64,000 nucleotides of DNA from Gordionus sp. m RMFG-2023 (GCF_954871325.1 NC_088779.1:31184729-31248728), one strand, 5' to 3'. Shown: positions 39,801-50,700, counted from the first letter of the stretch. Notes: generated from the letters alone by a model not told the origin. Numbers and translations are program-made.

Positions 39801-41266
39801 ATGTAATATTACGGTAATTAGCATATTAAAAATACTAAATTTGTTTCTTAGTTATTCTTGATTTGGTTGATGATGCACTGTTTTGCCTACAGACAGGGAA
39901 TAAGCCTTGTATTTCTAAATCGATATTGTATTTGTACAAAAATATTGATGATCACGTGTAAAGGAAAATGATGTATGTATAAAGTTATAATGTGCCCTTT
40001 TCCGATAGAAGACTATGGCATAAGTTACCAAATTATCCCGCCCATAACTGCTCTGATTTTATATGAGATGCAGGATTTCGATATCCTAGCACTAGATGCT
40101 AATATTGGGAAAAATGATGCCATTTAGATTATCTGGAGCTTATTGCTATTGGATTAATCATCATATATTTAACTAAGTTACTGGATCCTAGTATATCTAA
40201 AATACTAACATTATCCTTTTTTATAATATTAAAAATCCCTCTTCGATTTAAACAAGTGATGGCGTTTTCGTTTTTTTATTTATTATTTATCAAAGCGTAC
40301 AGCAAAAAAAATGTAAACAATTTGTCTGCCACTATAAAAATATAACTAGTTACGTTTGACAAACATTGGTAGATAACATTTATCTCATTCAAGTCTTTCC
40401 TTAAATTTTTTTTAAAAAAACACTTTTAAACTACTTTGATCCTTATCACTTTGGTCATGAGAAATCGGCTATAACTATGTACGTGCGTGACAGTGATATA
40501 CACCTTCTAGTTTTGACTTATTTCACATTTTATTGAAAACTATTTCAAAAGTCATGCAGGTTTTTTATAATTAAATCATATGCGATTCTAAAGATTGGGA
40601 TGATTACACAAAAAATATTTCTGCTACAAATTTTTTTTTTTTAATATTTACGGTTTCACAAACTAGAACAAATTACTCCACAACAAAAAAAAAGGAATTA
40701 AATTATCGTCATGTAGCAATTTGCTAAATAACGACAGAATTTTGCTAAAATTCAATAAGTCGGGTGGTCGCCACTTTTTATATATTATCCCCCTAGCATA
40801 GAGAATCTCTAGTTAGCTTCAGAAAAAAAATAACTGGTCCTTGCTGGATTCGAACCCAGAACTACTAACCGACTAGGCCAGAGACTCGACTCGGAAATGA
40901 CAAGTTTTGTATATGAGGAAAAAATTAATACGCTATCTAATATTTCAATAAAAAGAGATCTTAGACAAATACGACATTACCATTATTCTTCCTTTATTCA
41001 AATTTTTTTCTTCTCTTTTTTTGTGGATCGATGATTCCCATTTACTAAACATTGTCTTCTTCATTATAATTATATTTACTATTATTATAATAATTAACAC
41101 TTTCCAATTTTTTTCGCAAAAATAAACGCAAATAAGGTCTCGCACATTCGTAACCCTGATCGTGAGTCTCTGCGTAGCGCTCTTACTCAAGACGAATCCC
41201 AACTTCCAACGCCAATGCATTAACTTGATTCACCGCCTATTCCTAATGCCATCTCATAAATCCTGA
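25898..41266 (+). CDS. TMCC1: TMCC-family transmembrane and coiled-coil protein
   Basis: Spliced gene, about 844 residues. Exons: 25,898-26,411; 31,422-32,049; 34,092-34,198; 36,303-36,387; 36,468-36,721; 37,485-37,900; 38,229-38,294; 38,622-38,777; 39,460-39,638; 41,137-41,266. All junctions are GT-AG and phases agree. The start is the first ATG after an in-frame stop. Order: a long polar N-terminal region; a first coiled coil across exons 1-2 (Lys-Glu-Lys-Asp-Ile-Arg-Asp-Glu-Asn, then Leu-Asn-Arg-Tyr-Glu-Lys-Arg-Leu); the FKKFGS segment in exon 3; a low-complexity middle; a second coiled coil in exons 8-9; then two membrane segments at about 770-798 and 803-822. The end closely follows vertebrate TMCC1/TMCC3 (LEGLE, ARNLLLKFINILLAF, KTRSRTF). 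TMCC proteins are ER membrane proteins. It is longer than vertebrate TMCC1 (about 650) owing to the middle. Paralog assignment within TMCC1/2/3 is not certain. Confidence 0.85.
28377..28599. mobile_element. hAT-type MITE with exact 8-bp target duplication
   Basis: The best copy of its family: 223 bp from TAGTGTTGTTAAACGGCTC to GAGCCGTTTAACAACACTA. TIRs are about 30 bp. The flanks at 28,369-28,376 and 28,600-28,607 are both CTCTATAT. The TAG start and 8-bp duplication fit the hAT superfamily. Other copies: 16,605, 21,355, 22,040, 56,917 and 62,260. Confidence 0.9.
29128..29195 (-). repeat. tRNA-like SINE head with TGGTCTC ends
   Basis: On the minus strand it runs from TGGTCTCCGG to GCAGAGACCA and contains GGGTTCGAATCC, an excellent B box, and TAGCCTATAAG, an A-box-like block. 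The gap between them is too short for an anticodon arm, and the end stem pairs at only six of seven positions. So it is not a normal tRNA gene; a SINE head or decayed tRNA copy fits better. A relative lies at 40,834-40,890. Confidence 0.5.
29219..29344. mobile_element. Small palindromic MITE, CATAATGTGGCAGTG ends
   Basis: CATAATGTGGCAGTG at the left is mirrored by CACTGCCACATATAATTATG at the right, and the inner CGATCCGAA and TTCGTATCG blocks also mirror each other. About 125 bp, non-coding. Confidence 0.55.
29364..29444 (+). repeat. tRNA-derived SINE head
   Basis: GCGACCAGTAGG is a good A box and GGGTTCAGAATCC a near-perfect B box with one inserted base. Their spacing is about that of a tRNA gene. 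A partial copy lies at 16,150-16,205. No SINE tail was defined. Confidence 0.45.
30590..30720. mobile_element. Worn MITE, TAGAGGTCCGCAAAG start
   Basis: TAGAGGTCCGCAAAG opens the block and GGCCCGGGTCC and TTGTCCGGTCCGG follow; the far end near 30,715 is degraded. Same family group as 14,557 and 33,018. Confidence 0.45.
30778..30841. repeat. (TTTC)n microsatellite, about 16 units
   Basis: Sixteen uninterrupted TTTC units in TMCC intron 1. Confidence 0.97.
32348..32541. repeat. 39-bp minisatellite, five units
   Basis: Five head-to-tail 39-bp units, each with AACCGGTTTTAAATATAACC or a variant followed by TTACCCACCAAG. The three middle units are identical and the outer two differ. 39 is a multiple of 3, so the minus strand shows an open 13-residue repeat frame; there is no start or splice context to suggest it is translated. 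Confidence 0.95.
33018..33192. mobile_element. hAT-type MITE, TAGTGATCTGC / CAGATCTCTA ends
   Basis: 175 bp with GGCCCG-rich interior. The flanks GTTCATAT (33,010-33,017) and GTTTATAT (33,193-33,200) differ at one base of eight. The TAG start and 8-bp duplication fit hAT. Relatives: 14,557-14,847 and worn pieces at 11,812, 22,335, 30,590, 35,578, 39,040 and 61,972. Confidence 0.8.
34199..36302 (+). other. TMCC intron 3 (2.1 kb)
   Basis: Mostly AT-rich. A GC-richer block at 34,391-34,645 is open on the minus strand (see findings). A MITE end with AGAGACCCGCA and GGCCCGGCCCGG lies near 35,578-35,625. Nothing else recognised. Confidence 0.5.
37233..37364 (+). CDS. TMCC1: Possible extra TMCC exon (cassette), boundaries uncertain
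   Basis: A good polypyrimidine tract and CCAG acceptor precede 37,233. The frame is open and continues the phase of the preceding exon. Two donors keep the phase to the exon at 37,485: after 37,250 (an 18-base microexon) or after 37,364 (132 bases). Skipping it also keeps the frame, so it could be a cassette exon or a decoy. It adds 6 or 44 residues with no recognised motif. Confidence 0.35.
37987..38118. mobile_element. MITE with GGAGCGG / CCGCTC ends in TMCC intron
   Basis: AAAGGAGCGGCTATGGAGTGG at the left is mirrored by CCGCTCTTTTA and GGAGTGGGAACGGGAGCTA at the right. GGAGC and GCTCC blocks fill the interior. Non-coding; superfamily undetermined. Confidence 0.5.
38424..38520. repeat. 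Inverted repeat AGGTCTGGAGAGC / GCTCTCTAGACC
   Basis: GGTCTGGAGAGC near 38,427 and GGCTCTCTAGACC near 38,504 face each other across about 70 bp in the TMCC intron between exons at 38,229 and 38,622. Likely a small MITE. Confidence 0.4.
39639..41136 (+). other. Last TMCC intron (1.5 kb)
   Basis: AT-rich. Contains a tRNA-like piece at 40,834-40,890. No open frame of interest; the minus-strand frame at 40,945-41,220 is a shadow of the last exon. Confidence 0.6.
40834..40890 (-). repeat. tRNA-like SINE head, second copy
   Basis: On the minus strand it carries TGGCCTAGTCGG, a textbook A box, and GGGTTCGAATCC, a textbook B box, and ends AAGGACCA. Only about 12 bases separate the boxes, so the anticodon arm is missing and it cannot be a working tRNA. 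Ends resemble the copy at 29,128-29,195. Confidence 0.5.
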
Positions 41267-42870
41267 CCCGTTGAAAAAATCAGATTATGATCCCATAATT
41301 TTACTATTATCATTGATTTTAAACCTTTATATACGTCCTAAGTATAAATTATAATACTCAGGGGAGGGGATTTATTTATATTTTTATAGATTAATTTTTT
41401 AAAACCTCTTTTTTTTTAAAAAAAAACAAAAAATTATTGTTTTTTTTTTAATTTACGTGTTTTCTATTTGTTTTTTTTATAAAACAAAAAATATATTTAA
41501 AGAAATAATTCATAATTTATGCTTTCGTCGCTTATAGTCCAATATTAATATATATATATATACCATAAAACATTTCAATGACCGACCATCAATTTTAATA
41601 GTTTTTGTTTTTTTTTAAAAAAAAATAAAAAACATACTAATTTCTTTCTGTTCAAATTTGAAATAGAAATTGTGCAATCATCTTTTTAAAATGGGTTTTT
41701 TAATAAAATATTTTCTTATATTTTTTTATCAACCTCCCAACTTAGTAACTGTGATACTATAATGCTGGTGTATTTTATTATTATTCACTCACCCCCCCCC
41801 CCCCAACCCACCCTTCTAACTAAGTTAAATTATGGGTAATTATAACTTTGTTTTTTTTTTAAATCTAATACATTAAAAAGAGAGATAAATAATATTATAT
41901 AGCCTTTAATAGAAATAATTATTTCTTATGTCGCAATATTGTATATTAAATTATATATTTTTAAAAAAGAAAAGATAAGATAAGATCAGGAAGAAGAATT
42001 ATTGTCATTCCGAAATTTCGAATCGCTTGTCTTTTTTTTTAATTTATATTTGAATTCGAATTCTACTGTTATTTTTGGGTCCTCTAAGGAATATGTTGAG
42101 AAAACATAAAATATTTCTTACTTGTATTGAAAAAGCCCCAACGTGATTTGTTTATGCTGATATTATGAATTATTATGAATTAGGAGATCAATAAATAGGT
42201 TGTTTTTTTTTTAAAAAACATATATGATTTTAATATAACTTCGATTAAAATAATTTTTTAATGTATTAAATATATTCAAATATTGCGTCGATTTTAACTA
42301 TTTTATACATATTCAACAAATAAAGATTTCACACGGAAAACTTTTTTTTTTTTTCTGTTCGGATGATGCCGTAAATTTGTAGTGTTTGAGGAATACTAAA
42401 GTTAATTATTATTATATTTTTTTTTAATAAGTGCTTTCAATAATAATTTTTTATATATTTTGGACACAGGCTCAAGTAAAGGGGTTAAAGATTTTGAAGA
42501 AATTAGATTTATCTATGATCTTATATCTAACATTCTGGATTCTATTCTTTTTTATAATATTATTATATCCTTATATACCCTTTTTTATCGGATCTATGGA
42601 ATAAAATATATTGCTAACAATATTATATATTTTTGACATACGGATAGCCTTTTTTTATGGGAAAGGGGGGGGGGGGTGAGGAGGGACTAGTTGTATACGA
42701 ACTCTTAAGACCCCCCTCCCCCCTTAGATCCGTTTACTTAGAGTAATAATATTAAAAACAGAAGTTATTTTAATTGGCTCTTATGATAACCCATATCTAA
42801 TCCCACCTATCAGGATCAAATATGAATAATATCATTGCAGTCAAAGATATTGATTGGCTCATTTAATATT
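41267..42870. other. AT-rich stretch downstream of TMCC
   Basis: 3' flank of TMCC. Very A/T-rich with C13 at 41,792-41,804 and G12 at 42,665-42,676. No gene or element recognised. Confidence 0.6.
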
Positions 42871-42875
42871 AATGT

Positions 42876-42990
42876 TGTGAACGAACGCGTTTAAAATGAA
42901 ACGAAATTTTGTTTTTTTTTGAAAAAAATGACGAACGGCGTTCCTTTTATTTTTGACGAACTTTGAAGGTGAACGCGTTCGTTTTTTTTG
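42876..42990. mobile_element. Short MITE, GAACGAACGCGTT / AACGCGTTCGTT ends
   Basis: GTGAACGAACGCGTT at the left and GTGAACGCGTTCGTT at the right are inverted, with GACGAACGGCG in between. About 115 bp, non-coding. Confidence 0.5.
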
Positions 42991-43107
42991 CGTATATTCA
43001 ATTTTAGAAAATCTCATTTTTAATCTTTTGAAAATAAAAAATGATTAATCCCAAATTTCTTAAGGGAAAAAAAATGGTTATTTTCTAATCAGCTGTTTTC
43101 TTTATTA

Positions 43108-43255
43108 GTGATGCAAAGACTGAGCCAAAAATATCAACTCGAAATTGGAGCGCGAACCTAAATCGCATCAACCTTAGAGCGCAAGCTGTGAATATCGGTT
43201 CATCCTTGAAACTCGAACCGAAAAAATTGGCTCAGTCTTGAACTCGAAATTGGTT
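43108..43255. mobile_element. Worn MITE, TAGTGATGCAAAGACTGAGCC end
   Basis: GACTGAGCCAAAAAT near 43,123 is mirrored by TTGGCTCAGTCTTG near 43,229-43,243. GAACTCGAAATTGG and AACTCGAAATTGG blocks occur twice. The right end beyond the inverted block is lost or diverged. Confidence 0.45.
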
Positions 43256-43282
43256 CCATGTCAATTCAGCAAAACTTTTATT

Positions 43283-43508
43283 GCGAATGGATTTTATAGC
43301 GAATCCATAATAGCGAATACTATTCCGTGAATGCAATATCGCGAATTTTTTATAGCTAATACAATATCGCGAATTTTTTATAGCGAATACAATATCGCTA
43401 ATTTTTTATAGCGAAACCTTTATCACGAAACTTTTAATACGAATACATTACCGCGACACTTTAATCGCGAAGATATTATAGAGAATATAATATCGCGATA
43501 ATTGCTAA
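43283..43508. repeat. 14-bp-period GCGAA array, 16 units
   Basis: Sixteen units, all 14 bp except the first (16 bp), each starting with GCGAA or a one- or two-base variant. GCGAATTTTTTATA and GCGAATACAATATC alternate in the middle. The period is not a multiple of 3 and stops occur in all frames, so it is not coding. It is the reverse-complement orientation of the larger array at 50,919-51,404. Confidence 0.9.
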
Positions 43509-44042
43509 TAATGACTTATTTATTTTGAATCACTTTTTTATAATTATATTATTTTAATATTTTTTTTATTCACATAGTTTGTAATTTTCTTCTAACCTTA
43601 AAAAATTTATATAATGATTAATAAACTTAGATCTGGTTTATGAAATTTGTTATTGAAATACACTTTTTTCGTTATCCTATCCTTTCCTTCGAAGTTCTTA
43701 TTTTATAATAATCGCGCACAAGGAACTCAGCTTTATCATATATTAATCATTGAGTTTATTAGTTTAATCTTGATATTTACTGGCGAAATTGATATCTTGG
43801 TAGCATTCCTATTTATTGTCTAATGACTTAATATTTATAAATTTATCAATCAATTTTGGCCAGGGTCAAGTCAGTCAAATGACTAGATTTTGACGGGTCA
43901 ATTAAAGAAGGGAATATTTGACCTGTCAAATGGTCAAATATTCTATAAGATCTGAATATAAAAATATGTTTGAAAAAGAAAAAACGATATAAACATGTGA
44001 TCACAATGCTGCTATTTATTGAGTTCCTAATATTAAGGAGAG

Positions 44043-44397
44043 CATTTTAATCATAGTGAATTTAATGAAGTATGTAATATAATAAAATGATTAGGCATAC
44101 AAGGTGGTGATCAAAATATTTCAAGTTCAGAAATAAAAGCCGCTTGTTTAATAGAAAATCATGGGGAAAGCAGTAACTTCCATAAGAATCAATCAGATTT
44201 CAATCTCAAGCAGTGAAATTAGCTTTGACCACCATGGCCATTAAGAGAAGTGGCATTACTAACATTTCCTAGATCTACTTCAGAAATAAATTGGTCGATT
44301 TGTGTCAATAATCTTACTAAAACAGAAATAGATTGAAGATTTAGACAAAAAGAAAATTGTTTAGAAAATATTAAAGAAAATGATGATATTTAATATA
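44043..44397 (+). pseudogene. hAT transposase remnant, C-terminal half
   Basis: One frame, interrupted by several stops, carries blocks in the order expected of a hAT transposase end: a stretch with GIQGGDQN and a Cys, a His-Gly-Glu-Ser stretch, then LREVALLTFP, TSEINWS and a Lys/Glu-rich end. The TSExNWS block and the blocks around it match the C-terminal dimerisation region of some hAT families as I remember them. About 118 codons remain. The element's ends were not found. Non-functional. Confidence 0.5.
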
Positions 44398-44977
44398 AAA
44401 AAATATTTATATGATTTTAACCATATTAGACCGGTCAATTGCACAACCGTGGTTTTGGCAGTCACTATTCTTAAACAGTGTAGATGAATAAAGTCTACAA
44501 CATTACTGTTTAGAATATCAATTTTGAAAGTTACACTTAAGTGAAATAAGAGATTTCCCTAATTTAAAATATTTTTTAATCTTATTATTTTACGATCTTT
44601 ATAGATATCTTTTTATCTTTTCTGTTTATTTAAGGGAGGGGGGGGCGCGTGATAAAATTTTTAGTATAATATCTCTGCATTAATCTCAATCAATTTAAAT
44701 ATAATATTTTGATATGAGTTCTTATTGAATCTTAAATAATTTTAAAATTTAATAAAAAAAATAGCTACACTGAAAATTAACAAATAATTAATGACATATT
44801 TGATAAATTATAACTATTAAAAACAAAGTATTGCCGAAATTTAAAAAAAAAAATTTTTCTCGTCTGGCTGGTGCCATTCCATTTGGTTATAAATTATAAA
44901 TATTTTCGCCATTCTTTCATCTTTATTTCGGAGTCTTATAAAATATGTTATCAAGCAAAAATTAGGAGATCTTAACC

Positions 44978-46910
44978 TTTAAAAATTATTGGTTCCGCCT
45001 AGATAAAGTAGTCTCAGATACAAATTATTATCGGTTTGACTAAACTGCAAATACTTAGGTAAAAATAGGTAAAATTTTTTGTTATATTCTCTCTTAATTG
45101 GAGCGAGGTTCATTTTCTTATTCTATATATAACATATAAAAAATTGTATTCTTAGATATATTCAATAATAAATGATCCTTTAGTATAATTAAATTAAAAA
45201 TAATTATAATTACATTTTAAATTTCATTAATATTATACCCGCAAGTTGGCGTATTACTATTGGATTACCTACCTTAGCATTTGTAGTTTATTCAAACACC
45301 TTTTTAAATAATAATATAATATGATTTTAAAATATATTAAGACAAAGAAAATTTTTAAATTTTTTTCTTAAAATAATAATACGCTTGCGGTTTCCATATT
45401 AATGAAATTTAAAATGTAATTAAAATTATTTTTAATTTATTTATATTAAAGGATTTAAACTAATTATTACGAGATAAAAGGAAATACAACTATTAATATC
45501 TATACATTTTTTATTGAAAATATCTAATAATATAATTTTTATAAGTTATACATATCATAAGAAATGAATCTTCCTCCAATTAATAGAATATATATCAAAA
45601 AATTTTGCCTAAGCATTTGCATTTTACTTTGGTATTTGCAGTTTAGTCAATCCCAATTATTATAGATGCCTTAATCAAGATGTATTTAATTGTCCCGTAC
45701 GACTTACAAAAAAATGGTAAGATAAAAGATAATAAAGATATACACAATCATCCAGAGAATCCAAGCGAAATGAAAACCAAGAAAATTAATCAATTCAATT
45801 GAGAATGAAGCGTTGAATAATAATATGGAAACTCCAAAATTTATTGTGGCGAAACACGTATCTCAATTGAGTGATTCCATATCAATGGCACTACCATCAC
45901 CGAATCTTATGAAACGTATAATTCACCGAACGCGGAGTTCAAACAGTTATGCACCTCCGAATCCTAGCAGCCTTATTGAGCTGGTAATTCCGCATGAATA
46001 TTCAATTACAGATAAGTATGAGGATTTCATACTTCATGTTGATGGTCCGGTAAGATTTTCTATAAATTATTTGAACAAATATAACTAAATCCTTTTGCGA
46101 TAAGCTGCCCAATAAGAAACACTTAATTATAATTGCTTATTTATTTATCATGTGTGCTAGGTTCCCGACCGTGTTATCATATTTGGAACAGGAAAAAATT
46201 TGGACTTCTTAGCTTCATGCGAACATTGGTTTTCTGATGGTACATTTAAATCGTCACCACCTTTATTTAAGCAAATTTATACAATTCATGGGATTAGGAA
46301 TAATAATGTTTTACCTGTCATATATATATTGGCCAATAGAAAGGATTATGAAACATATAAAAGAATATTTACTATTATAGGTGACAACTTAATATCAACT
46401 CCAATTTACGGATTTTGAAATGGCCAGTGTAAAAGCTTTCAAGGAAGTGTTTCCCAGTTCGCAACACAAATGTTGCTATTTCCATTTTGGCCAATCCTTT
46501 TGGCAAAACATTCAAAAATATGGCAGAAATATAAAACAGATGTGGAATTTAATATACAACTTAGAAAGATGGTTTGTTTGGCATTTGTGCCACCCTTAAA
46601 TGTAGTTAAAATATTTGAATTACTAATAAACTCCGAATTTTATTCTAATAATCAATTGTTACTTCAGCCTCTAATTGAAACTTTTGAAAAAGCTTACATT
46701 GGTAAAACGTTTGGAAGAGGCAGACTACCTGCTTTGTTTAATATTGAACTCTGGAATTGTTACCAATCAACTCTGAACGGGGAAGCGAAAACCAACAACG
46801 CGGTTGAAGGGTGGCATAGATGCTTCAGTTCCCTCCTAACAAGTCACCATCCAAACATGTGGAAATTTTTATCGAGTTATCTATATATCTATTATTTTAA
46901 AATGATTTAA
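44978..46910 (+). pseudogene. FLYWCH-MULE transposase gene, decayed
   Basis: A FLYWCH zinc-finger region (Tyr-Trp, Tyr-Arg-Cys, Cys-Pro-Val-Arg-Leu, His-Asn-His-Pro) spans 44,978-45,031 and 45,664-45,770, split by an inserted element. A linker and a MULE transposase domain follow. Hallmarks seen: Trp-Phe-x-Asp-Gly-Thr-Phe-Lys (first catalytic Asp, near 46,232), Asp-Phe-Glu (second, near 46,415), a Cys-x-x-x-His zinc pair, and Asn-Asn-Ala-Val-Glu-Gly-Trp-His (Glu, near 46,805). A phase-0 GT-AG intron at 46,050-46,160 sits in the domain. Frameshifts lie near 45,715, 45,790, 46,412 and 46,510-46,530, so the copy is dead. The mix of intron and frameshifts leaves open whether it was a host-domesticated gene or a transposon. 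Confidence 0.8.
45032..45654. mobile_element. Foldback MITE inserted in the FLYWCH domain, exact 9-bp TSD
   Basis: A 623-bp element with two inverted arms of roughly 240-270 bp that differ by scattered substitutions and small gaps. The outer ends are CGGTTTGACTAAACTGC and the inverted GGGATTGACTAAACTGC. The flanks at 45,023-45,031 and 45,655-45,663 are both AATTATTAT. Removing the element and one AATTATTAT restores the FLYWCH frame exactly across the site. A 9-bp duplication is the signature of Mutator-like (MULE) elements. No protein is encoded. Confidence 0.9.
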
Positions 46911-47155
46911 AAAGTATAAAGATTTAATAAACTATATTTTTTTTTCTTTTTTTTTTTGTATAAATCTATTTGTTTTTTTTTTTTTAATTAATAAAAATAT
47001 TTAATAAATTGAACGTTAAAAGTAAAACATATATACGTAATTTAAAAAAATATATATATTAAAAATGTCATGTAAACTATAAAATCTGTATAAAAAACTG
47101 TATAATAAAAAAAAAAAAAATTAGAATAGTACATTGTATGTTGGGTGGGAGGAGG

Positions 47156-47773
47156 TCAAGAAAGAGAGCCATGGATGGCAATGCAGTTAGATCTGCATAT
47201 ATCAATAGATATGCGCTGTCTGAGATAGAAGCCTTCCTGAGGATCACCAGTAATGGCGCGGATTTTTTTACCGAGGGTTTTGAAGAAGGTTAGGGCATGA
47301 TTGCCAAAAGACCCAGTTGTGTCGGATACGATTGGTATGAGATTGCAATTTGTTAGGGAAGTGTATTTATTAATTTTCGAGTTTTCAGCTCGCATGAATA
47401 AGTTTTTATTAAAGGAGGGAGCAAATCGGTCGATGCAGGTATAGTCCCATGCTAATGGAATTCCATTACTCCATGGTATTAATGTCAGCCCATCTGGATG
47501 TATATTATTCTCGGTTGAGAGGCCACAGGGTTCGAGGGTTGCTGGAATTTGAGCTGAGCGTAGAGCACGGAGAATGGTGCCATTAACTGCACTGTGTCGA
47601 GAATGTCTACCTTTAGAGAATCGACAATGAAGAGGATGGTGTCCAAAACAATCAACGGGTTGGGAACATAATGTACATGTGGAGTTGGCCAGTATATTAC
47701 AACCAAGACGGAGACCTATTGCTATGCGTAATTCTTCGTTTGTTAAGAGGAGTCCTAAATAATTTATATTCTA
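47156..47773 (-). CDS. Non-LTR retrotransposon C-terminal zinc-knuckle/nuclease domain
   Basis: An open minus-strand frame of about 206 codons without a break; the first Met is internal (47,395) so this is the 3' end of a longer protein. It holds a Cys-x2-Cys-x8-His-x4-Cys knuckle followed by Gly-Arg-His-x-x-Arg-His, then Pro-Asp-Gly, Trp-Asp and Glu-x-x-Lys-x-x-Lys-Tyr in the order of a PD-(D/E)XK-type nuclease, then a conserved tail ending in QRIS and Arg-Ser-Asn. I know this layout from the ends of reverse-transcriptase proteins in invertebrate retroelements; a restriction-like endonuclease role as in R2-type LINEs is inferred. No reverse transcriptase is seen upstream, so the copy is 5'-truncated. 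Confidence 0.6.
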
Positions 47774-50700
47774 GGCTTAAAAAACAACAAGGGTTGACAG
47801 AGTTAAAAATTGCTCAATATAATTCTGGTAAAACACCCTCTACCCCTTGAAAAAAATATCGAAATCTACATGCGAGAATAGTAAAAATTGTTTCTGACTT
47901 CGAAAATAGATCAAGATTAGATTATCTTAAAGTAATCGCTATTAATATAACATTGAATGTTTTATTTTTTAAAATACTTATCTACAATAATAAAAATTTT
48001 GTTTGTTTCTATATAATAGTTTCAAATTTTTTATATTTGCATTATTTTTTGTGACAAAAATATAGGAAGGTCAACTTTGGTATAAAATTTAGCCAGCTAC
48101 ACACAGATTCCTTCATCAAGATACAGATTTTATGAGAGTATTTTACAAATTCTTTTATATGTGATGCAGTCTTTCTTTACCACATCAGCACGATTAATAT
48201 TTCAAAAATAATTACCTTTCGTCATGCATTATAAAATTATTTTAAAATTCATATTCCTAGTTTCCCTTACAAATATGATCATTTTTGAAAAAATATTATT
48301 ATAAAATAATACTCAAATATTACACTAAAGGGCAAAGTTTAAAATGAGGATTACATTTTCCTTTTATTCATTATAGCATGTAAATTTTTTTATGTTGGGG
48401 TGTTTTTGTCCGATGATTTTTTTCCATGGTTATTTTTAAACCAGTCTTTGTCCAAATCAGTGATTCTTTTAAAATTTTACACTTCAGTTATATATATATT
48501 TAACAAACAAACTATCGGTTTAGACGATATGATCATATGGCAATGCTCTACTTTTACCTTCACATATTCAATAAATAAAAAAATCATTTTTTAAAAAACT
48601 TTTTATAATGAAATTGATTTTGTAAGGATATTTATTCCATATGTAAATTAGATATAAAAAAATATGACCTAAAGGGATCTATCAAAATAAGATAATACTT
48701 GCTATACCATTTCCTATTTTAACTTAAGAAAAGGACTGCGGAGAATAAAATCAGGGGCTTGTATGCATATCTATAAATGATATCGATCCTCTCAAAACAT
48801 TTAACCTCCTACCTAATATAAATAATTTAAAAAAAGAAAATACCATTCATCCCATTCCAATTTTATTCAAATAATGATAATTATTTCATAACTAACTACC
48901 CCCCTCCCCTCTAATTCCAATGATGCTCCTCCAATGAGTTCGCAGTTCAAGATACGATATTGACCTTGCTATAAAAATTAGAGAAAAAATTGGTTGAATT
49001 AATTTTGTTATATTATAGCTCTAAAATTCCTTAAGGTTATTAAATTATTTAAATATTGGCATTTGGTTAACTTTGATTTGATAACAATGTAAATGAGCTT
49101 GAGTGGCTTCATGTCATGTCATGAATAAGAAAAATAAAACTTAAAATTAAAATACATCATTTTTTTTTGGTTATATTTTTTAAAAATTTTTTTATATCCA
49201 TTCATTTATTCATTTTATTTAAAGTTTATGTTTATGTATAAGAAAGCACATAATTTATTACTAAAAATAACACGAAATGAAAATAATGGAAAACAAAAAA
49301 AAAAAAATTTTTTAACTTTGAAATAAGTATTTTTTTACAAAAGTATTATTTAAATAAAAATGTAAATATAAGCCTAAAAAATATGTAAAGATTTATTTTT
49401 AATTCTACATTCCAATGCTGGCTTAGAGATAAGTTTAATTAATATGATTAGGCGAAAAAATCTTTTTTCGTTCCGTCTCATTTGATTTATTAGAGGCCGA
49501 ATTGATGGTAAAGCAGAATTTTGACATGAATTGCGAAGAGTTAAAATTTATTTTCATATATAATAAACTTTTAAATAAAATAAATTCCTTCCGATAAATA
49601 TGTAGATTTGGATCTAAATTTTTATATATTTTGATTTTATAAATATGGAAAATATTCAAATTCAATTTTAAATTTGTAAATTAATAATTTGAAAAAAAAT
49701 TATTCACCAATATTAATATATAAAAGGATTTCAGTTGTCGCGCTTTCCCACTTTTTATCCTTTAGTCATTAAAAATACCACCTCACTCTTAGAATATGAG
49801 AGGTATGGCCGGGCCTAAAAATTTTTGCAATTTACAAAATGAGAAAATTAAATAAGACACTTATTTATTCTAGAATTAAAATATAGCCACTTTTTATATT
49901 TATTTTTTATTATCCTTCATTTATAAACTCTTCTCAAAATTTACAAAATGTTTTTAACAAACAGCCCTCCCCCCACCCACCATTGTCGTGGTAAAATATG
50001 TAAAAGTAAATAAATAAACACTTAACCCATTTTGCCCTGGTTTCCCGATATTGGAATATCTTAATTTTCTTGATTTGGAACAATTTCTATTTATTTTCAA
50101 AAAATCCTGATTTTATTTAATTCCATTTTATTAGAAAAAATGAGTAAAAGTGCTTACAAATTGAGTAGAAGCGTTTAGCGGTGTTTTCATAAAAACGCTG
50201 TGATTTAAACTGGTATTATTTTAAAAAAATGATGAAAACTATTTTACGTTTTTTAATTTTTTTCTATATTGTTTGACTTGTGAATGAGCAAAAATAAAAA
50301 ACTAAAATAACTGAAGATCTAATGATTTATTTCCATAATTTATTCTTCATAAATATTACAAATCCAATATAATATTTTGATTTATTTTTTTGATTAATCA
50401 TAACTTTGCAGTTATTTCTATATTAAAATGCGAATAGAAGAAAAAGGAAAGGTCTTAATATCAAATGAATTAGTTACTATTATATCAGAAAGTTATATCG
50501 ATGTGCATTATCTCAAAATTGTAATTAGGAGGCATTAATTATCAGTAAAATCTTCTATAATTAAAATAATCTGAGAAAATCAATAAAAAATTCTTAGCTT
50601 TCAGTATATTTTTTTTATCTGGATTAGTAAAAAAGTATTACATTAAATGACATAAAGCACACTTTTAAATTTTATGTTGGGGGGGGAGGGTTAACTTATT

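Noticed and set aside
46050-46160. Break in the MULE frame caused by decay
   Set aside because: The stretch starts GTAAGA, ends GCTAG and its removal rejoins the domain in phase, so it is an intron; the real frameshifts lie elsewhere in the gene.
48400-48594. 64-codon open frame
   Set aside because: AT-driven composition, no context.
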